NCBI GenBank assembly: GCA_937958885.1
Contig: CALGMT010000004.1
Location: forward strand, 31,770 to 95,769
DNA: 64,000 bases
Direction: 5' to 3'
From: an uncultured bacterium
GTDB lineage: Bacteria; Verrucomicrobiota; Kiritimatiellia; CAIVKH01
Shown here: in pieces, positions 52,188 to 61,171 of the stretch
Layout of the letters: every line of letters starts with the position of its first letter
Position numbering within the stretch: the first letter of the stretch is position 1
Notes under the pieces: generated by a model
Told to the model about the DNA's origin: nothing
Databases searched by the model: none
The model's input: the letters and a program-made list of their open reading frames with translations, nothing else
Made by a program: the position numbers and the translations under genes

Positions 52188-53951
52188 CTACCGATGGAAG
52201 GCGTCAAAGTGAACGGATTCTGACCGTCGTGGAAGCGGACGATTGGCGCGCATGGCTTCCGCGAGCTCGGCGGCAGCATCCTCGTCATACCACCACAGGC
52301 TCAAGGCCGCGCGCTCATCGCCGTATTTGCCGAGCACGGTAGGCGGCGTGCCGAATTTGTTCCAGTAGAGCAGGCGCTTGTAGTTGAGGTTCCAGAGAAG
52401 AATGTAGGGGAACTCCGCCGTCAGAATCGAATCGATCTCGCGAAGAATGGCGTTCCGTTTTTCGATATCAAACTCCGTGCGCTGTTGCGCGATCAGCTCA
52501 TCCACCCGCGGATGGCGAAAACCGGTAATGTTTTGCCCGGACGGGCGGTCCGCCTCGCGCGATGACCACTGATACTCAGGATCGCGCCAGAGGCCCCCGC
52601 CCCACGCGGCCCAGGTCATCTCGAAATTAAACTCATCCATGTCCTTCATCCATGCGGACCAGTCCTTCTGGACAAGATTCATTTCGATGCCGACATCCTT
52701 GAGGTCCTCCTTGAAGATCACGAGGAAGCGATCGGTGGAGGAATCGCGCGTGAGGAACGTGAACCGGAAGGGGCGGCCTTCTTTTTCCAAGAGACCGGTG
52801 CGCGGGTTGGCCTTCCATCCTGCCTCATCCAGGAGCGCGCGCGCCGTCTCCTTGTCGAACGCCACGAGCGGATTCGGGCATGGGTGTTCAGGAGAATATA
52901 GGTCCTCATAGTAGGAGCGGTGCAGAAAATACTGGTTGTGCATGAGGACTTCGTTCATGTGCTCCCGGTTCAACAGGTGCGCCAGCGCCTTGCGGACGCG
53001 AACGTCGTCGAACGGCGGCTTCCGCATGTTCATCGCGAATCCCTGGAACCCCACGGGGTCGTAGTTGTGGACGCGCTGTTTGACGATCCAGTTGCGATCG
53101 AATCGTTCCCCGCTGGTCTGATTCACCCACCGGTGCGCGGTGTACACGGGGAATAGATCGATATTGCCCTTCATAAAAGCGTCGAAGGCATTGTCCCGTT
53201 CCTGAAAATACATGAAGCGGATCGATTGAAAGTTGCCCACGTTTTGATTTCGAAGCTGTTCGCGCTGCCACCAGTCCGCGCGCCGCTCGAAGCGCGAGAA
53301 AAAGCCTTCGCGCAACTCCGCCAACCGATAAGGTCCGGAGACAACCGGGAACTCGAAATTGATTTTGTTGAAATCCTGCGTCTCCATGATGTGTTTCGGA
53401 AGCGGATTAAAGCCTGCAATGCTCATCAGATTCTTCCAATGCGGTTCGCGCGCCGTGAACCGGATCGTGCGTTCGTCCAGCACCTCGGGCGCTTCGTAGC
53501 GCTCCAGATCGACTTTGTGCGGGCCGGTGAGATTTTTCGGATCCAACAGAGTATTCCACGTCCACTCAACATCCGCCGCTGTGATCGGCGCGCCGTCGCT
53601 CCAGACGGCGCGCGGGTCCAGATGCACGGTGATGACGCGCTTGTCGTCCGAGACGCTCCAACGCTCGGCGAGTCCCGGCTCGTATTCAAGCGTCGCGGGA
53701 TTCATCGAGAGCAAGCTGTCGTAAAGCAGGCCGAGGATTTCAGCCGAATGTACCGACGTATCGAGAAAATAGTTCAGGCTCCGCGGGTAGGGACCCGCGA
53801 AGGTGGAGATCTCGCCGCCGACCTCCGCATGCGGGGACGCGAACGGATGCGGCGACTCGCTCCAGTCGGGCGCCGGATAGTGCGTCTCGGCAAGGACCGG
53901 AATCGTCAAAAGCGCGCCGGCGGCGATGCGGATGCAACATGTTCGAATCAT
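52188..53951 (-). CDS. Extracellular solute-binding protein family 5 (peptide/microcin type)
   Basis: Periplasmic binding protein of 587 residues with signal peptide (about 1-21). SBP5 motifs: FLDTSVHSAEILGLLYDSLL, PGLAERWSVSDDKRVITVHL, WSDGAPITAADVEWTWNTLL, DVRVRKALAHLLNREHMN, and AFDKETARALLDEAGW. The best resemblance is to YejA-like proteins of the microcin C/oligopeptide family. No permease or ATPase gene is adjacent, so the binding protein is an orphan in this window. Its stop is convergent with the TPR-like gene. Confidence 0.9.
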   Translation of the reverse strand: MIRTCCIRIAAGALLTIPVLAETHYPAPDWSESPHPFASPHAEVGGEISTFAGPYPRSLNYFLDTSVHSAEILGLLYDSLLSMNPATLEYEPGLAERWSVSDDKRVITVHLDPRAVWSDGAPITAADVEWTWNTLLDPKNLTGPHKVDLERYEAPEVLDERTIRFTAREPHWKNLMSIAGFNPLPKHIMETQDFNKINFEFPVVSGPYRLAELREGFFSRFERRADWWQREQLRNQNVGNFQSIRFMYFQERDNAFDAFMKGNIDLFPVYTAHRWVNQTSGERFDRNWIVKQRVHNYDPVGFQGFAMNMRKPPFDDVRVRKALAHLLNREHMNEVLMHNQYFLHRSYYEDLYSPEHPCPNPLVAFDKETARALLDEAGWKANPRTGLLEKEGRPFRFTFLTRDSSTDRFLVIFKEDLKDVGIEMNLVQKDWSAWMKDMDEFNFEMTWAAWGGGLWRDPEYQWSSREADRPSGQNITGFRHPRVDELIAQQRTEFDIEKRNAILREIDSILTAEFPYILLWNLNYKRLLYWNKFGTPPTVLGKYGDERAALSLWWYDEDAAAELAEAMRANRPLPRRSESVHFDAFHR

Positions 53952-54023
53952 GGCGATACTCCCGTATTGGCTACACGCGCTGCCTAACGTAGTTCAAATC
54001 GCGCCGGCCGCAAACGCGGAATG

Positions 54024-55220
54024 TCAGAACGCGGCGCGATTCAGCGACAACATCGGCATCAAGATGGCCAGCGCAATCAGCAGTACAAATCCACCGACGA
54101 TCACAATCAGCACCGGCTCCGCGAGGCGGACCGATCGCTGTAGAAGCGTTTCCCACTGCATCTGGAAGCGGCGCGCGGCCTGCTCCAGCATGCCGGGCAG
54201 ATCGCCCGACGCCTCTCCGGCGCGATACCAGGGGGGGATCTGTTCGCCGATGAGCGGACACTCAGCCAGCATGGCGGCGACGGATCGACCTTGGCGCACC
54301 TGATCCGCGCCCTTGCGCACCGCATCATCCAGGGCGCTATTTCCGGAGGCGCGGCCTGCGAGCGGCAGGCAGTCCACAAGGGGAACGCCTCCTTTTAAGA
54401 GAATCGCCAGTGTGCGGACAAATCGGATTGAGGCGGTCAATCGTATTCCGGTTCCCACCAGCGGCCAACGCAGCAAACGGCGCTCTATCGCGGCGCGCGA
54501 TGCAGGGCGCGTCCACATGGCCCTGCCCCATCCCATCAGCGCCAGCGGTGCGGCGAGCGCAACGACGGCCAGCAGCCGGCCCTCTTGACCCAGCCAGATC
54601 AATGCTCGGGTAATAGCCGGCAATTCCATTCCGGATTCCCTGAACAATCCACCCAACCGCGGGAGCACGGCCAACATCATCACAATGCCGATCACCAGGG
54701 CCAAAACAACCACGAGGGCGGGATAGATCAGCGCGGATTGAATGCTGTCGCGGATGCGATGCTCTTCCTCCATGTAGCCGGCCATTTGATCCAGCACATC
54801 GCCGAGCCGCCCCGCGCGTTGACCGGTCTGCAAGAGCGCGATCTCGAATTCCGTCACATCCGGGATGGTTTGAGGCACGGCATCCGCCAGCGCGGCGCCC
54901 TCCCGAATGCGGTCGCGGATGCCGGCGAGCGCGGGGGCGTGGGGCGCATCGGGCTGTGCATCCAGCAACAAGTCGAGCGCGGCAACCACCGGCACGCCTG
55001 CGCGCGCAAGCGCGGCAAGTTCCCGATAAAACGCCGCGCGGCGATTCGCGTCGAATCGCGCGCGCCCGCGGTGCGCGCCGGTTGTTGCGGACTCCACGGA
55101 TTCGGCCAGAATGCCGCGCGAGGCCAGCTTCTCGCGCGCGTCCTTCGGATCGAGCGCCTCCAGCATGCCGCGCGCGCGCGCGCCGTCGCGCGCGTATCCC
55201 CGATAGCTGAACGTCTTCAT
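54024..55220 (-). CDS. gspF: Type II secretion/type IV pilus inner-membrane protein GspF
   Basis: Polytopic platform protein of 398 residues. Two T2SSF domains are visible: the first (about 60-190) and the second (about 265-390), with membrane segments near 168-192, 220-240 and 375-395. Family motifs include FYRELAALARAGVPVVAALDLL and EFEIALLQTGQRAGRLGDVLDQMA, with the second repeat IRFVRTLAILLKGGVPLVDCLPLA and IPPWYRAGEASGDLPGMLEQAA. The ATG overlaps the gspE stop by four bases (ATGA). It is the last gene of fabZ-lpxA-gspD-gspE-gspF; no pseudopilin gene follows in this window. Confidence 0.94.
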   Translation of the reverse strand: MKTFSYRGYARDGARARGMLEALDPKDAREKLASRGILAESVESATTGAHRGRARFDANRRAAFYRELAALARAGVPVVAALDLLLDAQPDAPHAPALAGIRDRIREGAALADAVPQTIPDVTEFEIALLQTGQRAGRLGDVLDQMAGYMEEEHRIRDSIQSALIYPALVVVLALVIGIVMMLAVLPRLGGLFRESGMELPAITRALIWLGQEGRLLAVVALAAPLALMGWGRAMWTRPASRAAIERRLLRWPLVGTGIRLTASIRFVRTLAILLKGGVPLVDCLPLAGRASGNSALDDAVRKGADQVRQGRSVAAMLAECPLIGEQIPPWYRAGEASGDLPGMLEQAARRFQMQWETLLQRSVRLAEPVLIVIVGGFVLLIALAILMPMLSLNRAAF

Positions 55221-56770
55221 GCGGACGCGCCGATACGCTGCGCGCCAATCGTGCGCAGCACCTCGTCGATGGAGGTCGCGCCCGAAAGCACCTTATCCAC
55301 GCCATCATCCAGCAGGGTGGCGCAGCCCGCGCTCTTCGCGCGGCGACGCAACGCTTCCGCATCCGCGCCCGCGCGCAGAACTGATTCCCAGTCAGGTCCG
55401 AATGCGATCCACTCATAGAGGCCGATACGATCGCGATAGCCGCCGATACATTCCGGACATCCGACCGGCCTCCAGACGGGACGCCCTCCAAGCCGCAAGG
55501 CGGCGGGCCCCATCGCGCGCAACTCATCCGCCGAAGGCAAGCCCTCTTTCTTGCACAACGGACACAGCCGGCGCACAAGACGCTGGGCCATGCAGCCGCG
55601 CAACGCATTCGCGAGCAGGTAGGATGGCACGCCCATATCCGTAAGTCGCACCACCGCGGAGAGCGCATCGTTGGTGTGCAAGGTGCTGAAGACCAGATGG
55701 CCGGTCAGCGAGGCGCGGATCGCGATTTCAGCGGTCTCGGCATCGCGAATTTCTCCGACCAAGATCACATCGGGATCCTGCCGCAGAATGTGGCGCAGCC
55801 CTTGCGCGAACGTAAGCCCGATCTTGGGCTTCACCTGAATTTGCGCCACGTTCGGGATCTGATACTCGATGGGGTCTTCGATCGTCATCACATTGAGGCG
55901 CGCGGTGTCGAGCGCCTGCAATGCGGCATAGAGCGTGGTCGTCTTGCCGCTGCCGGTCGGACCGGTCACGAGGATAACGCCGTTGGGCTCGGCAATCGCG
56001 CGCCGCACATCCGCTTCGACCGCAGGCGGCATGCCGAGTCCGCTGAGCGGGCGAAGCAGGCTTTCCTGATTCAAAATGCGCAGGACAACACGCTCGCCTT
56101 CGGCGACGGGGACGGTGGACACGCGGACGTCAAACTCGCGGTCGCCGATTCGGACCCTTGCCATACCGTCCTGCGGCAGGCGCCGCTCGGCAATGTCCAT
56201 GCGGGCCATCACTTTCAGACGGGAGACCAATGCCGCTTCGATCGATTTCGGCGGCGGCGGCTGTGCGTGCAGGAACCCGTCGATGCGGAATCGCACCAGC
56301 AGATGCGATTCGAACGGTTCGACGTGCAAATCCGAGGCTCTCTTTCGCACGGCATCCAACAGGAGTCCGTTCACGTATTGGGCAACCGGCGCATCATCGG
56401 TGTCGCGAAGCAAATCTTCCGCGCGCGCGGCAGACGGGGCTTCCGCGGCGGCGCCGCCGATTTCTTTCCACATGGGCGTCGCACGCTGCGCGTAGCATTG
56501 ATCGATTGCGCGCCGGAGGACCTCGGGGGTGGTCAGGATGGGAAAAACGTCACGGCCCAGTAAAATAGACAGCTCGTCCATCCGAGCGGCTGCGGAGGGC
56601 GAGGCGGCCAGCGCATACAGACGTCCGCTTCGTTCGATGGGGAGCACATGGTGGGCGCGGGCCCAATCGACGGGCAATTTCTCGACCAGCTTCGGTTTCA
56701 GCCAGCTGTCTTCCACCTCCGCGACGAATTCCACGGACGCATCATCCGGCGCTTTCCCATGAGCCTGCAC
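55217..56770 (-). CDS. gspE: Type II secretion ATPase GspE
   Basis: Cytoplasmic hexameric ATPase of 517 residues that drives pseudopilus assembly. The N1E/N2E domains (about 1-150) are followed by the ATPase core: Walker A VTGPTGSGKTTTLY (near 270), Asp box IEDPIEYQIPNVAQIQV, Walker B LRQDPDVILVGEIRDAET, and the His box LVFSTLHTNDA. The zinc-binding CPLCKKEG and GCPECIGG cysteines (two pairs) are present. Start ATG 56770 leaves one base after the gspD stop; the stop overlaps gspF. Confidence 0.96.
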   Translation of the reverse strand: MQAHGKAPDDASVEFVAEVEDSWLKPKLVEKLPVDWARAHHVLPIERSGRLYALAASPSAAARMDELSILLGRDVFPILTTPEVLRRAIDQCYAQRATPMWKEIGGAAAEAPSAARAEDLLRDTDDAPVAQYVNGLLLDAVRKRASDLHVEPFESHLLVRFRIDGFLHAQPPPPKSIEAALVSRLKVMARMDIAERRLPQDGMARVRIGDREFDVRVSTVPVAEGERVVLRILNQESLLRPLSGLGMPPAVEADVRRAIAEPNGVILVTGPTGSGKTTTLYAALQALDTARLNVMTIEDPIEYQIPNVAQIQVKPKIGLTFAQGLRHILRQDPDVILVGEIRDAETAEIAIRASLTGHLVFSTLHTNDALSAVVRLTDMGVPSYLLANALRGCMAQRLVRRLCPLCKKEGLPSADELRAMGPAALRLGGRPVWRPVGCPECIGGYRDRIGLYEWIAFGPDWESVLRAGADAEALRRRAKSAGCATLLDDGVDKVLSGATSIDEVLRTIGAQRIGASA

Positions 56771-56771
56771 G

Positions 56772-58694
56772 CTACCTCCGGGGCACGGGCGCCTGCAATC
56801 GGATCGCTTCGGGCTGAAGCAAGGTTTGCTCCTGCAGGCGTTCCTGGATTTCGCGGGCCTTTCGCATATCCGTCACAATGTGCGGCGTCACGAAAATGAG
56901 CAGGTTGGTTCGCTGCATGCGCTCGCTCTTGCTGCGAAAGAAGAACCCGATGAGAGGAATATCGCCGAAAAAGGGAACCTTGTTGACGGCGTTAACACGA
57001 TCCTCGCGGATCAGGCCGCTGATCACAACCGTCGCGCCGTTCGGCAGCGTGACGGTGGTGGAGACCTCGCGTTTGGCGATCGTCGGCGCGAAAGGCGTAT
57101 TGGCGGGCCCCTGATCCACAATAGCCTCAATACTGGGATTGAGGCGCAACGTGATGTCGCCGTCCGGATTCACGTGCGGGGTCACCTTGAGTTTGATGCC
57201 GACATCGATGCGATCAATATTCTGAATCACATCGCGCGAGGCGCCCGCGCCGCCCTCGATGGTGGAACGCAAGATGGGTATGTTCTCGACCACGCTTACG
57301 GCGGCCTCGGTATTGTTCTGCGCCCAAAGAGGCACATTCGAAAGAATCTTCACATCCCGGTTTCGGGCGAGCGCCTCGATCAACAGCGGTACGTTCGGCA
57401 CAACGGCGCCGGTGATGGGATCGGTGAGCGTGCCTCGGGCAACGCCGATGGCCATCCCCTGCGGGAAGAGTCCGCTCTCGATGAACTGCGCCAGGCTGTC
57501 CGTTTCGGCGGGCCGGCTGGTTCCGATCGCCGTAGTCGATCCCGCGCGCGGCGATTCGATAGTGGAAAGGCGCACACCGAGGTCAAGATTGCGTCCAACG
57601 GCCACCTCTGCGAGCAGCACCTCGACCAGCACCTGCTGGGGAATCTGGTCAAGCTGGTCCACTAGTTTGCGCACGAACTCGAAATCCTGCGGGGTGGCGT
57701 CAACGATCAGCGCATTATTGGCCAGATTGTGCTCGATTGCGATCGGCGCGCGCTGTTCCTTATCGGCCTTTGCCAGCAACGCGTTGAGATTCTTCGCGGC
57801 GTCCTCTGCCGAGAGATAGCGGAGAAATATCGCATGGAGCCGCCCATAGCCCGACGGCGCTTGTACGTCGAGGCGGGCAACGATCTCGCGCATCTCGTTC
57901 AATTGAACCGGCGTGCCCACGAGCAGAAGACTGTTCGCGCGCGGCGCTGGAACCACGATCACGTCAGCCGGCAGCGCGGCCATCCCCTCGCCCACCTGCT
58001 GCAAGTGCCGCGCCACGCGCTCTCCGGCCGTCGCGCCGCCGCGCATGGCGGCGACCAATTGGCGGGCAAGATCTTCGGGCGATGCATGCTTCAATTCGAT
58101 CACCTCGACCATGCGCGCGGAACCGGGCTTGTCGAGTTCGGCCACGATGCGCTCGATATTGCGCACATTCTCCGCCGTATCCGTCACAATCAGGTGGTTG
58201 GTGGGCGGAAACGCCGCAAGCGCGCCGGCCTTGCCGCCCCGCACCAGCGGCTCCAGCAGTCTGCGCAATTCAGCGACGCTGACATGCTGGACGCGGATCA
58301 GCCTCGTAATGACGCCCACGGCATCCGACGCACCCTCGCCATCGCCCACGAGGGCGGCCGCCGCCACGCTTCGTTCGGGCAGCGAGACGATCTGGTGAAC
58401 GCCGCCGCGCTCAACCACTGACAACCCGCGCGATTCGAGTATCGAAACCAGCAGCGGATAGGCGTCGCGAATGGGAATCCGCTGGGGCGTCACGACGGTC
58501 ACGCGTCCGCTGATCTCATCGCCGACGACAAAACGACGGCCGGTCATTTCGCCGACAAGCTTCACCAAGACGGGAATTTCGACCTGGTCGAAATTGAAAT
58601 TGACGTAGCTCTCGCCGGGCGGTTGTCCGACCGCCTGCCCAATCATGCCGGCGCAGAGCAACGCCGCCACGATGCGCTTGCGGAAACGGTTCAC
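56772..58694 (-). CDS. gspD: Type II secretion secretin GspD
   Basis: Outer-membrane secretin of 640 residues with signal peptide (about 1-23). N-domains N0-N3 (about 28-330) lead to the secretin core (about 350-615) containing VEVLLAEVAVGRNLDLG, PLLIEALARNRDVKILSNVPLWAQNNTEAAVSV, and VTLPNGATVVISGLIREDR, then KVPFFGDIPLIGFFFRS, a hallmark near the C-terminus. It overlaps the lpxA stop by four bases (ATGA). No pilotin is visible. Confidence 0.95.
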   Translation of the reverse strand: MNRFRKRIVAALLCAGMIGQAVGQPPGESYVNFNFDQVEIPVLVKLVGEMTGRRFVVGDEISGRVTVVTPQRIPIRDAYPLLVSILESRGLSVVERGGVHQIVSLPERSVAAAALVGDGEGASDAVGVITRLIRVQHVSVAELRRLLEPLVRGGKAGALAAFPPTNHLIVTDTAENVRNIERIVAELDKPGSARMVEVIELKHASPEDLARQLVAAMRGGATAGERVARHLQQVGEGMAALPADVIVVPAPRANSLLLVGTPVQLNEMREIVARLDVQAPSGYGRLHAIFLRYLSAEDAAKNLNALLAKADKEQRAPIAIEHNLANNALIVDATPQDFEFVRKLVDQLDQIPQQVLVEVLLAEVAVGRNLDLGVRLSTIESPRAGSTTAIGTSRPAETDSLAQFIESGLFPQGMAIGVARGTLTDPITGAVVPNVPLLIEALARNRDVKILSNVPLWAQNNTEAAVSVVENIPILRSTIEGGAGASRDVIQNIDRIDVGIKLKVTPHVNPDGDITLRLNPSIEAIVDQGPANTPFAPTIAKREVSTTVTLPNGATVVISGLIREDRVNAVNKVPFFGDIPLIGFFFRSKSERMQRTNLLIFVTPHIVTDMRKAREIQERLQEQTLLQPEAIRLQAPVPRR

Positions 58695-59464
58695 TTCAAG
58701 ATGCCGCGCTCGGAGGCGCGGATGAACTGCACGAGATGCAGGATCTCGGGTGTTTGCGGGATCTCGCGCTCGATTCGATCCAGCGCGTCGCGGGTGTTCA
58801 GCTCGCTCCGGTACAAGAGACGATGCGCCTGCTTGAGGGCCTGCTGCGAAGTCTCCGACAAGCCGGCGCGCTTGATGCCGAGCGCATTAATACCCGGCAC
58901 ACGCGGCGGGTTGCCGTCTGCCATCATATAGGGCGGCACATCCTGTGTAATTTTCGTGCAGCCGCCGATGATCGCATGGCGCCCCAATCGCACGAACTGG
59001 TGAATGCCGCTCAACCCACCCACCAGCACGCGGTCTTCCACGATGACATGGCCCGCCAGCGTGCCCACATTGGCGATAATCACATGGTCGCCCACGACGC
59101 AATCGTGCGCGATATGCGCATAGGCCATAATATGGCAGTGCGAGCCGATGCGCGTGAGATCGCCGTCCGCTGTCGCGGCATGAACCGTCACGCACTCGCG
59201 CAACGTCGTGTGATCGCCGATCACCGTGCCGGGTTTGCCGCCTTTGAACTTCAAGTCCTGCGTCTGCAGCCCGACGCTGGCAAAGGGAAAGAAGGTGCAG
59301 CCCGCCCCGATGCGGGTGAATCCATCCACCACCACATGGGAGATCAAGCGCGTGCCTTCGCCAATCGTCACCTCCGGACCCACGGTGCAAAAGGGTCCGA
59401 TGGACACCCGGTCCCCCAGTTGAGCCTGAGGCGCGACGATGGCCGTGGGATGGATATCCGCCAT
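58691..59464 (-). CDS. lpxA: UDP-N-acetylglucosamine acyltransferase (LpxA)
   Basis: First enzyme of lipid A synthesis. The 257-residue protein is a left-handed beta-helix with hexapeptide repeats: IHPTAIVAPQAQLGDRVSIGPFC and VTIGEGTRLISHVVVDG. The catalytic-site region is THLR-type: DHTTLRECVTVHAAT, then IMAYAHIAHDCVVGDHVIIAN (His) and HQFVRLGRHAIIGGCTKITQDVPPYM. It is 3 bases after fabZ and coupled to gspD. Confidence 0.97.
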   Translation of the reverse strand: MADIHPTAIVAPQAQLGDRVSIGPFCTVGPEVTIGEGTRLISHVVVDGFTRIGAGCTFFPFASVGLQTQDLKFKGGKPGTVIGDHTTLRECVTVHAATADGDLTRIGSHCHIMAYAHIAHDCVVGDHVIIANVGTLAGHVIVEDRVLVGGLSGIHQFVRLGRHAIIGGCTKITQDVPPYMMADGNPPRVPGINALGIKRAGLSETSQQALKQAHRLLYRSELNTRDALDRIEREIPQTPEILHLVQFIRASERGILK

Positions 59465-59467
59465 GGA

Positions 59468-59902
59468 TCAGGAATCCCCGTAGCCGAACATGATGTCTGC
59501 TTCGCTCGCCAGCTCATCGCCCACAAAAATCTTCCCGTGCATGCGCGTCATGCCCATGCGCGCCCGTTCGAAGGCGACCTCGATGCGAAGCTGGTCTCCC
59601 GGTCGAACCACGCGCCGGAACCGGGCCTTGTCGATCGCAAGAAAATACGCAATGCGCCCTTCGAAACCCAAGGCTTTGTTCATCAGGATGCCGCCGGTCT
59701 GGGCCATCGCTTCGATCTGAAGCACACCGGGAAAGACCGGATCGCCCGGAAAATGTCCCTGGAAGCACGGCTCCGCAACGGTGAGGTTCTTGATCGCCAC
59801 GATACGCTCCTTGAAATCGCACTCCACGATGCGGTCGATCAACAGCATCGGGTATCGATGCGGCAGGATTTCAAGAATCTCCTTGATCTGGATTTCTGAC
59901 AT
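59468..59902 (-). CDS. fabZ: 3-hydroxyacyl-ACP dehydratase FabZ
   Basis: Dehydratase of fatty acid elongation, 144 residues. Motifs: ILPHRYPMLLIDRI (active-site His) and GHFPGDPVFPGVLQIEAMAQ with the catalytic Glu. The pairing with lpxA is widespread and balances 3-hydroxyacyl-ACP use between membrane lipid and lipid A. Start ATG 59902 is preceded by a weak GAGAT sequence. Confidence 0.97.
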   Translation of the reverse strand: MSEIQIKEILEILPHRYPMLLIDRIVECDFKERIVAIKNLTVAEPCFQGHFPGDPVFPGVLQIEAMAQTGGILMNKALGFEGRIAYFLAIDKARFRRVVRPGDQLRIEVAFERARMGMTRMHGKIFVGDELASEADIMFGYGDS

Positions 59903-59970
59903 CTCGCTAGGCCTCCGGGTAATCGCCGGATAGTCTGAACCAAACGAGGGTGCGCTGTCAGCGCAAAAAG

Positions 59971-60609
59971 TCAGCTTCCCGTGATCAAGACGCCCTGCTG
60001 GGTGAAGCGAAGCAGCTCGCGCACGTCATAGATTTCGACGCCCAACTCCGCCTGCGCAAGAAAGGCCAGCCGCTGGGCGACCTTGAATACGTTGAAGCTG
60101 TCATCGCGCACAACGAGCACGATACGATGGGTGTCTTTATTGAAGTTTTTCAGCAGGTCCACCATAAAATTTTTGGTGGAAAACGTGGAGCGTTCTTCCA
60201 ATTCATAGCCATTGCGGACCGGGTCATGACGGGGCTTGATCACCAGCTGACCGAGCAGGTAGTACGTCAAATCCACCTCGTAAAAATCGTCCACCACCCG
60301 GATGCCGGAAAGGGCCTGCATCAGCTTGTTCTGATCTCCTCCCGCCTCCTGACTGACGCGCATCATCTGCATGCGGGCCTGACGTGCGAGTTCCGCCACA
60401 TCCATCGGATGGATCAGGTTGCCGCGACACTCGAGGTAGACCGGGATGCGCGTGCTGGTCCGCTCGATCGGTGTCGGGATGAGCACCTTGGTTTGGGCGG
60501 CATCGATGCCCGTGGCGATGATGACGAGCATCAAGATACCTTGAAGGCAGGTCAACACATCGAGGAAGGAGTCAAGATTGACTGCCGAGCTGGAATCCTT
60601 CTTGGCCAT
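59971..60609 (-). CDS. ExbD/TolR-like protein A, conserved TM aspartate present
   Basis: A 212-residue protein with one N-terminal membrane helix (about 15-36) preceded by a short cytoplasmic tail. The sequence SFLDVLTCLQGILMLVII aligns with ExbD (PFIDVMLVLLIIFMV), placing Asp17 at the proton-carrying position. The rest is periplasmic, with no peptidoglycan-binding OmpA domain; the C-terminal IVLVVRDDSFNVFKVAQRLAFLAQ resembles the ExbD fold. It is cotranscribed with an ExbB-like channel and a second ExbD-like gene. Confidence 0.72.
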   Translation of the reverse strand: MAKKDSSSAVNLDSFLDVLTCLQGILMLVIIATGIDAAQTKVLIPTPIERTSTRIPVYLECRGNLIHPMDVAELARQARMQMMRVSQEAGGDQNKLMQALSGIRVVDDFYEVDLTYYLLGQLVIKPRHDPVRNGYELEERSTFSTKNFMVDLLKNFNKDTHRIVLVVRDDSFNVFKVAQRLAFLAQAELGVEIYDVRELLRFTQQGVLITGS

Positions 60610-60627
60610 GGCGTTTCGTCAGCCGGG

Positions 60628-61146
60628 TTATTGCGTGACCGCAGCATCCGCTTGATCGGTGTTCACGTTGCGCAAGACGATAGGCTCATCCTTATACAGC
60701 AGGTCCATGCCGATATCGATTTGCCGATCGCGAATCGCTTTTTTGAGTTTTCGCGCTATGGTTGCCCCGTGCTCACGCACCAGGAGAACCACGTACTGGC
60801 TTTCCTTGCGCGCCTCGACCTGTCGAAGGAACTGCTCGAAATTATTGTCGCGCCGCTCAAGCTCGCGAACAGGAATCTCCTCGCCGCCGGGATGCACGAT
60901 CATGCGATCGCGCCAGACCTCGAGATACCATGGGCTTTTGATGACATTGCCTCGGCTATCATAAATCTCCTTATCTTGGGCGGGGTCCATACCATGCGGG
61001 ATAATGGAGGTGATCTGAACATTTTCAGGATTGGCGGAAATGACGACTATGTTGCTGATCATGATCGTCACCAGGCATCCGGTGAGCATCAAAATGACGC
61101 ACATGAAGGAAGAGAAATCGGTCTTCGTTTCCTTCTTCTCAGCCAT
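60628..61146 (-). CDS. ExbD/TolR-like protein B, conserved TM aspartate replaced by Cys
   Basis: A 172-residue protein with one N-terminal membrane helix (about 14-37). In SSFMCVILMLTGCLVTIMI the ExbD aspartate position is Cys16. The periplasmic portion (38-172) includes PWYLEVWRDRMIVHPGGEEIP and YVVLLVREHGATIARKLKKAI, an ExbD-like pattern, and has no OmpA domain. It begins 25 bases after the ExbB-like gene stop and ends 18 bases before protein A. It probably forms a heteromeric partner of protein A. Confidence 0.68.
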   Translation of the reverse strand: MAEKKETKTDFSSFMCVILMLTGCLVTIMISNIVVISANPENVQITSIIPHGMDPAQDKEIYDSRGNVIKSPWYLEVWRDRMIVHPGGEEIPVRELERRDNNFEQFLRQVEARKESQYVVLLVREHGATIARKLKKAIRDRQIDIGMDLLYKDEPIVLRNVNTDQADAAVTQ

Positions 61147-61171
61147 CTGAAATTCCTCCCGCCAGAGGGCG

